NCBI GenBank assembly: GCA_002422725.1
Contig: DITE01000029.1
Coordinates: forward strand, 12,542 to 29,815
Length of the DNA stretch: 17,274 nt
Reading direction: 5' to 3'
Origin: Bacteroidales bacterium UBA6192
Lineage (GTDB): Bacteria; Bacteroidota; Bacteroidia; Bacteroidales; F082
Under the pieces are notes generated by a model. That model did not search any database. It saw nothing but the letters and a program-made list of their open reading frames with translations, and was not told the origin of the DNA. A program made the translations under genes and the position numbers. Below are positions 14,758 through 17,274 of the stretch, in pieces (position 1 is the first letter of the stretch; each line of letters opens with the position of its first letter).

Positions 14758-15348
14758 TCAGGCCATATCTTTCAAAAAGTACGATTCAACAGCTTTCCAG
14801 TTCACGAGTTTCCAGAAATCGTCAATATAGGCTGGCCTTCGATTGCGTTTATCAATATAATAGGCATGTTCCCAAACATCACAGGTAAGAATTGGTTTTA
14901 GCCCGTTGCGCATTGGATTGCCCGCATTGGACTCCTGTACGATCAATAACTTTCCATCGGGACGAACAACAAGCCATGCCCAACCCGAGCCGAAAAGGCT
15001 TGCTGCGGCATTGCTAAAGGCTTCCCTGAAAGCCTCAAACGAGCCAAAATCACGGTCAATTGCCTGAGCTGTTTTTCCCATGGGAATTCCACCCGAATCG
15101 GGCGCAAGGCACTGCCAGTAAAAACTATGATTCCACACCTGTGCCCCATTGTTGAAAATAGCTCCATCGGCCTGCATCACAATGTTTTCGAGGCTAGACC
15201 GTTCAAATGGTGAACCAGGCAGCAGCTTGTTCAGATTGTTAACATAGGTAGCGTGGTGTTTCCCATGATGAAACTCGATGGTTTCTTTTGAAATAAATGG
15301 CTCCAGAGCATCAGCTGAATAGGGTAGCCGGGGTAATTCGAATGTCAT
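14758..15348 (-). CDS. sodB: Superoxide dismutase, Fe (or cambialistic Fe/Mn) type
   Basis: This enzyme converts superoxide to oxygen and hydrogen peroxide in the cytoplasm. The 196-residue protein carries all four metal ligands: H27 (EFHHGKHH), H74 (QVWNHSFYW), D157 and H161 (DVWEHAYY), at the same spacing as E. coli FeSOD (26, 73, 156, 160). Q70 in GAQVWNH is the iron-type second-sphere glutamine. The manganese type has Gly here and a Gln further on. Bacteroidota enzymes of this class can work with either metal, so activity with Mn is possible. The open frame reaches 15387, but the start at 15348 (MTFELPRLPYS) matches the family and lies downstream of a -7 box at 15385-15392, while the longer start does not. 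The gene points toward the MscS-type channel gene and may share its transcript. Confidence 0.95.
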   Translation of the reverse strand: MTFELPRLPYSADALEPFISKETIEFHHGKHHATYVNNLNKLLPGSPFERSSLENIVMQADGAIFNNGAQVWNHSFYWQCLAPDSGGIPMGKTAQAIDRDFGSFEAFREAFSNAAASLFGSGWAWLVVRPDGKLLIVQESNAGNPMRNGLKPILTCDVWEHAYYIDKRNRRPAYIDDFWKLVNWKAVESYFLKDMA

Positions 15349-15384
15349 AACAGTGTGTTTTTTTGGTTTGTTATTGCAAAAAAG

Positions 15385-15392
15385 CAAATATA
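15385..15392 (-). promoter_or_regulatory. -7 box of the superoxide dismutase gene
   Basis: On the minus strand TATATTTG matches TAnnTTTG fully. The predicted start near 15381 gives a leader of about 33 nt. The other 250 bases of the gap 15393-15645 contain no convincing gene, repeat or terminator. Confidence 0.45.
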
Positions 15393-15645
15393 ACCAATTT
15401 CGGGCAGTTTAACACCACGTCAAGGCAGTTAATTCCAATCGTGAAAATAAATTAAGAGAATGGCTGTCAGCTCAGGGCACATTTAAACAGCACAACGATG
15501 CATTATGGTAAATGAATAGTTTAGCATGGCTACAACGAACTTAAGGTTCATCGATCTGAAAAGAATCAGGGTTGAAAATCGTCAAAAAAACACCTTAATC
15601 CTTCCTTATGAAATAGTTATTTACAAAAACTAACAATTCAATCTA

Positions 15646-16074
15646 TCAAAAACACCAGATGGAATTGAGTATACCAGATTGCCGGAAATACTTTCTCAGC
15701 AAACGGTCAGCTATCCACAACAGGGTAAAAGCTCCCAACATAATAAATGCAAGTGTTGGGATCGCCTGAATCAGATTAGCAGTCAGTTTGAGGTAAATGT
15801 CAAGTTGACTGAGCAGAAAGGGCAATTCTGAAGCCAATACAATAGACCATGTGCCGATAAAGCTAAGATCAACCAGAAGTATCACTCCTGTCAGTATCGC
15901 CAGTAAACTAATCAATAAAAGACCTGATTCAAGACTTATTAAAAAGGACTGTGATTGAACAGTCTTAGCACTTTGGATTTTTTCCATCACTTTCCTGCTG
16001 AAGCCCTCTGGCGCTTTCATGGGCTTTAGATTCCTGAGCAGTTTCTCTATCTCAACAGATTCCATATCATTCAT
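15646..16074 (-). CDS. Small membrane protein, putative anti-sigma factor
   Basis: I do not recognise a named family. The 142-residue protein begins with a charged cytoplasmic part (1-45) containing LKPMKAPEGFSRKVMEKI, a pattern seen in proteins encoded next to ECF sigma factors in Bacteroidota. Two strong hydrophobic helices follow at about 50-70 and 102-123, with a less hydrophobic segment between them. It starts 10 nt after the sigma-factor stop on the same strand, the usual place for an anti-sigma factor. It lacks the HxxxCxxC zinc motif of ZAS-type anti-sigma factors and no clear anti-sigma fold can be read from sequence, so the role is inferred from position, topology and the short N-terminal pattern. 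Confidence 0.65.
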   Translation of the reverse strand: MNDMESVEIEKLLRNLKPMKAPEGFSRKVMEKIQSAKTVQSQSFLISLESGLLLISLLAILTGVILLVDLSFIGTWSIVLASELPFLLSQLDIYLKLTANLIQAIPTLAFIMLGAFTLLWIADRLLRKYFRQSGILNSIWCF

Positions 16075-16084
16075 TATCGTTGTT

Positions 16085-16645
16085 TTAAACTTGATCGGGT
16101 TGTAAAACCAGCATTATATCCTCGATTTTTTTTCTGATCCTGAACAACCTGACTTTAACATTCGAAACCCCCATGCCAAGTACTTTTCCAATTTCCTCGG
16201 TACTGAGGTTTTGCGCATAATAGAGATTGATCATCAGGTTCTCTTCAGGTTGCAAATGGTTAAGGGCTTTTTGGAGCCTATATTCCTGTGTTTCCTTTTC
16301 ATCTGCCAATTCATCAGCCTTATTGGCAGCAATCCGTTCAATGGCAGATTGGTCAGCAAATTCCAGTTTTTGTCTGCTTTGTTTTCTCAGCTCGCTGATT
16401 GCAGTATTAAAGGCAATACGGTAGAGCCAGGTGGAAAAACCTGCATCCTTCTTAAAACCCTTTAAGCCTTCATAAGCCTTCATAAATACGTGTTGTGCTG
16501 TGTCCTCTGCGTTGGTTTCGTGTTGCAATACCTTAAAAACAATGGTGTAAACCATGTCCTGATACTTTTCGACCAGATTCCCAAAGGCGTTTACGTCGCC
16601 CAGGAGCACCTTGCCGATCCAGTAAAAATCATCGTCATGCATCAT
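16085..16645 (-). CDS. ECF-family RNA polymerase sigma factor (sigma-70 superfamily)
   Basis: This is an alternative sigma factor of 186 residues with only regions 2 and 4, as in all ECF sigmas. Region 2 spans about 10-85: GDVNAFGNLVEKYQDMVY (2.1), NAEDTAQHVFMKAYEGL (2.2) and FSTWLYRIAFNTAISELRK (2.3-2.4). Region 4 spans about 120-178: LQPEENLMINLYYAQNLS, then the helix-turn-helix TEEIGKVLGMGVSNVKVRLFRIRKKI. The open frame extends to 16738, but homology begins at MMHDDDFYW, so I use 16645 (16642 is equally possible). The small membrane protein 10 nt downstream is a likely regulator. A divergent M64 peptidase gene begins 73 bp away, and the two may share control elements. The signal and the regulon are not evident. 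Confidence 0.93.
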   Translation of the reverse strand: MMHDDDFYWIGKVLLGDVNAFGNLVEKYQDMVYTIVFKVLQHETNAEDTAQHVFMKAYEGLKGFKKDAGFSTWLYRIAFNTAISELRKQSRQKLEFADQSAIERIAANKADELADEKETQEYRLQKALNHLQPEENLMINLYYAQNLSTEEIGKVLGMGVSNVKVRLFRIRKKIEDIMLVLQPDQV

Positions 16646-16662
16646 CTGAACATTTGACGGAT

Positions 16663-16670
16663 TAAAGGTA
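16663..16670 (-). promoter_or_regulatory. Possible -7 box of the sigma-factor gene
   Basis: On the minus strand TACCTTTA differs from TAnnTTTG only in the last base. A start near 16659 would leave a leader of about 14 nt. The box abuts the -33 element proposed for the divergent gene, so the two promoters would be back to back. Confidence 0.28.
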
Positions 16671-16671
16671 G

Positions 16672-16701
16672 TTTGGTTACATGAAAAAAGAAGTATTTTT
16701 A
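16672..16701 (+). promoter_or_regulatory. Possible promoter of the M64 peptidase gene
   Basis: TTTG (16672-16675), an 18-nt spacer and TATTTTTA (16694-16701) match the Bacteroidota promoter except for the last base of the -7 box and a spacer one base short. Transcription near 16705 would leave a leader of about 14 nt before the ATG at 16719. Confidence 0.35.
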
Positions 16702-16718
16702 CCTGAAAATCGATTCCG

Positions 16719-17274
16719 ATGAAAAAAATTGCACTCAATATTCTGTTTATTCTGTTCTATTGCAGTGTTTTTGCACAGTTTGAAGAGCATTTCGAAAACC
16801 GTACTCTTAGGCTTGATTATGTGCATGCAGGCACGCACAACAGCGAATGGTATGCTTTTGATGAATTGCTTTGGGAACCATATTGGGGTGGATCGCTAAG
16901 CAAACTGATCGACACATTCAGTTTTGGCGCTTATCGGGTGGAGGTGTACGATACAAGCAGCAAAAGCCTTATTTATTCCAGAGGTTACGGAAGTTTGTTC
17001 AGCGAATGGCAGACAACAGCAGAAGCCCGCCTCATCATGAAAAGTTTCAATGAGAGTGTGGTTGTACCTTTTCCGAAAAAACCCATAACAATTGTACTCC
17101 TTAGTCGCAACAGAGAGGGCGTTTTCAACAAACAATTCGAGATGATAGTCGATCCTGCCAGCTACTTCATACAGCCTAATCAACGTCATAAATATCCTGT
17201 AACCGATATCGAAATTAACGCTTCATCGCATCAGGCTGTTGATATTGTTCTATTGCCAGATGGTTATTCTGCAG
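16719..17274 (+). CDS. M64-family (IgA peptidase-like) metallopeptidase, N-terminal part
   Basis: The gene runs off the end of the window; 185 codons are visible. Residues 1-19 form a signal peptide (MKKIALNILFILFYCSVFA, cleavage before Q20), so the product is exported. The next stretch, FEEHFENRTLRLDYVHAGTH, followed by alternating beta strands (GAYRVEVYDTSS, SLIYSRGYGSLFSEWQT, FPKKPITIVLLSRN, FEMIVDP), matches the N-terminal domain of Bacteroidota M64 peptidases. DIVLLPDGYSA (175-185) is the opening motif of the catalytic domain in this family. The zinc-binding HExxH motif would lie beyond position 17274, so catalytic competence cannot be judged. The family includes an IgA-cleaving clostridial enzyme, but that specificity should not be assumed here. 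The gene is divergent from the ECF sigma factor. Confidence 0.82.
   Translation, partial: MKKIALNILFILFYCSVFAQFEEHFENRTLRLDYVHAGTHNSEWYAFDELLWEPYWGGSLSKLIDTFSFGAYRVEVYDTSSKSLIYSRGYGSLFSEWQTTAEARLIMKSFNESVVVPFPKKPITIVLLSRNREGVFNKQFEMIVDPASYFIQPNQRHKYPVTDIEINASSHQAVDIVLLPDGYSA

Noticed and set aside
15393..15645. Gene-free stretch upstream of the SOD promoter, checked for a small RNA or gene
   Set aside because: Only very short frames occur, and no strong hairpin, repeat or paired promoter and terminator could be seen.

Overview
The window looks like chromosomal DNA from a Bacteroidota bacterium, probably a propionate-forming anaerobe or facultative anaerobe of the Bacteroidales type. The evidence is a five-gene sodium-pumping methylmalonyl-CoA decarboxylase cluster in the order usual for that phylum, an OstA-like LPS-transport protein, an ECF sigma factor with a small membrane partner, an iron-type superoxide dismutase, and several promoter -7 boxes fitting the Bacteroidota consensus TAnnTTTG. 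I see no tRNA, rRNA, insertion sequence, phage gene or CRISPR array.

Layout. Positions 16-4176 (minus strand): methylmalonyl-CoA epimerase, carboxyltransferase, OadG-type subunit, biotin carrier and Na+-translocating beta subunit, tightly packed and read as one operon. Its control region (about 4177-4333) holds an 18-bp perfect palindrome matching the CRP core TGTGA-N6-TCACA on the promoter, plus a second inverted repeat. Positions 4334-5860 (plus): a secreted protein with seven FG-GAP-like calcium-loop repeats. Positions 5865-9223 (minus): gatE and gatD, overlapping by 4 bp. They encode both subunits of the Glu-tRNA(Gln) amidotransferase GatDE, classically an archaeal enzyme. Positions 9464-12427 (plus): OstA/LptA-like protein, GNAT acetyltransferase and a CvfB-like S1 RNA-binding protein. 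Positions 12660-13754 (plus): 6-phosphofructokinase. Positions 13821-15348 (minus): MscS-type channel and FeSOD. Positions 15646-16645 (minus): putative membrane anti-sigma protein and ECF sigma factor. Positions 16719-17274 (plus): start of an M64-family peptidase gene, cut by the window edge.

The metabolic genes fit a fermenter: phosphofructokinase for sugar entry, and the methylmalonyl-CoA branch producing propionate while exporting Na+. The most notable content is the complete archaeal-type gatE-gatD pair with its own Bacteroidota-type promoter. Several long open frames start too early; promoter positions and homology place the real starts downstream (gatE 9223, pfk 12660, sod 15348, biotin carrier 1806, sigma factor 16645).
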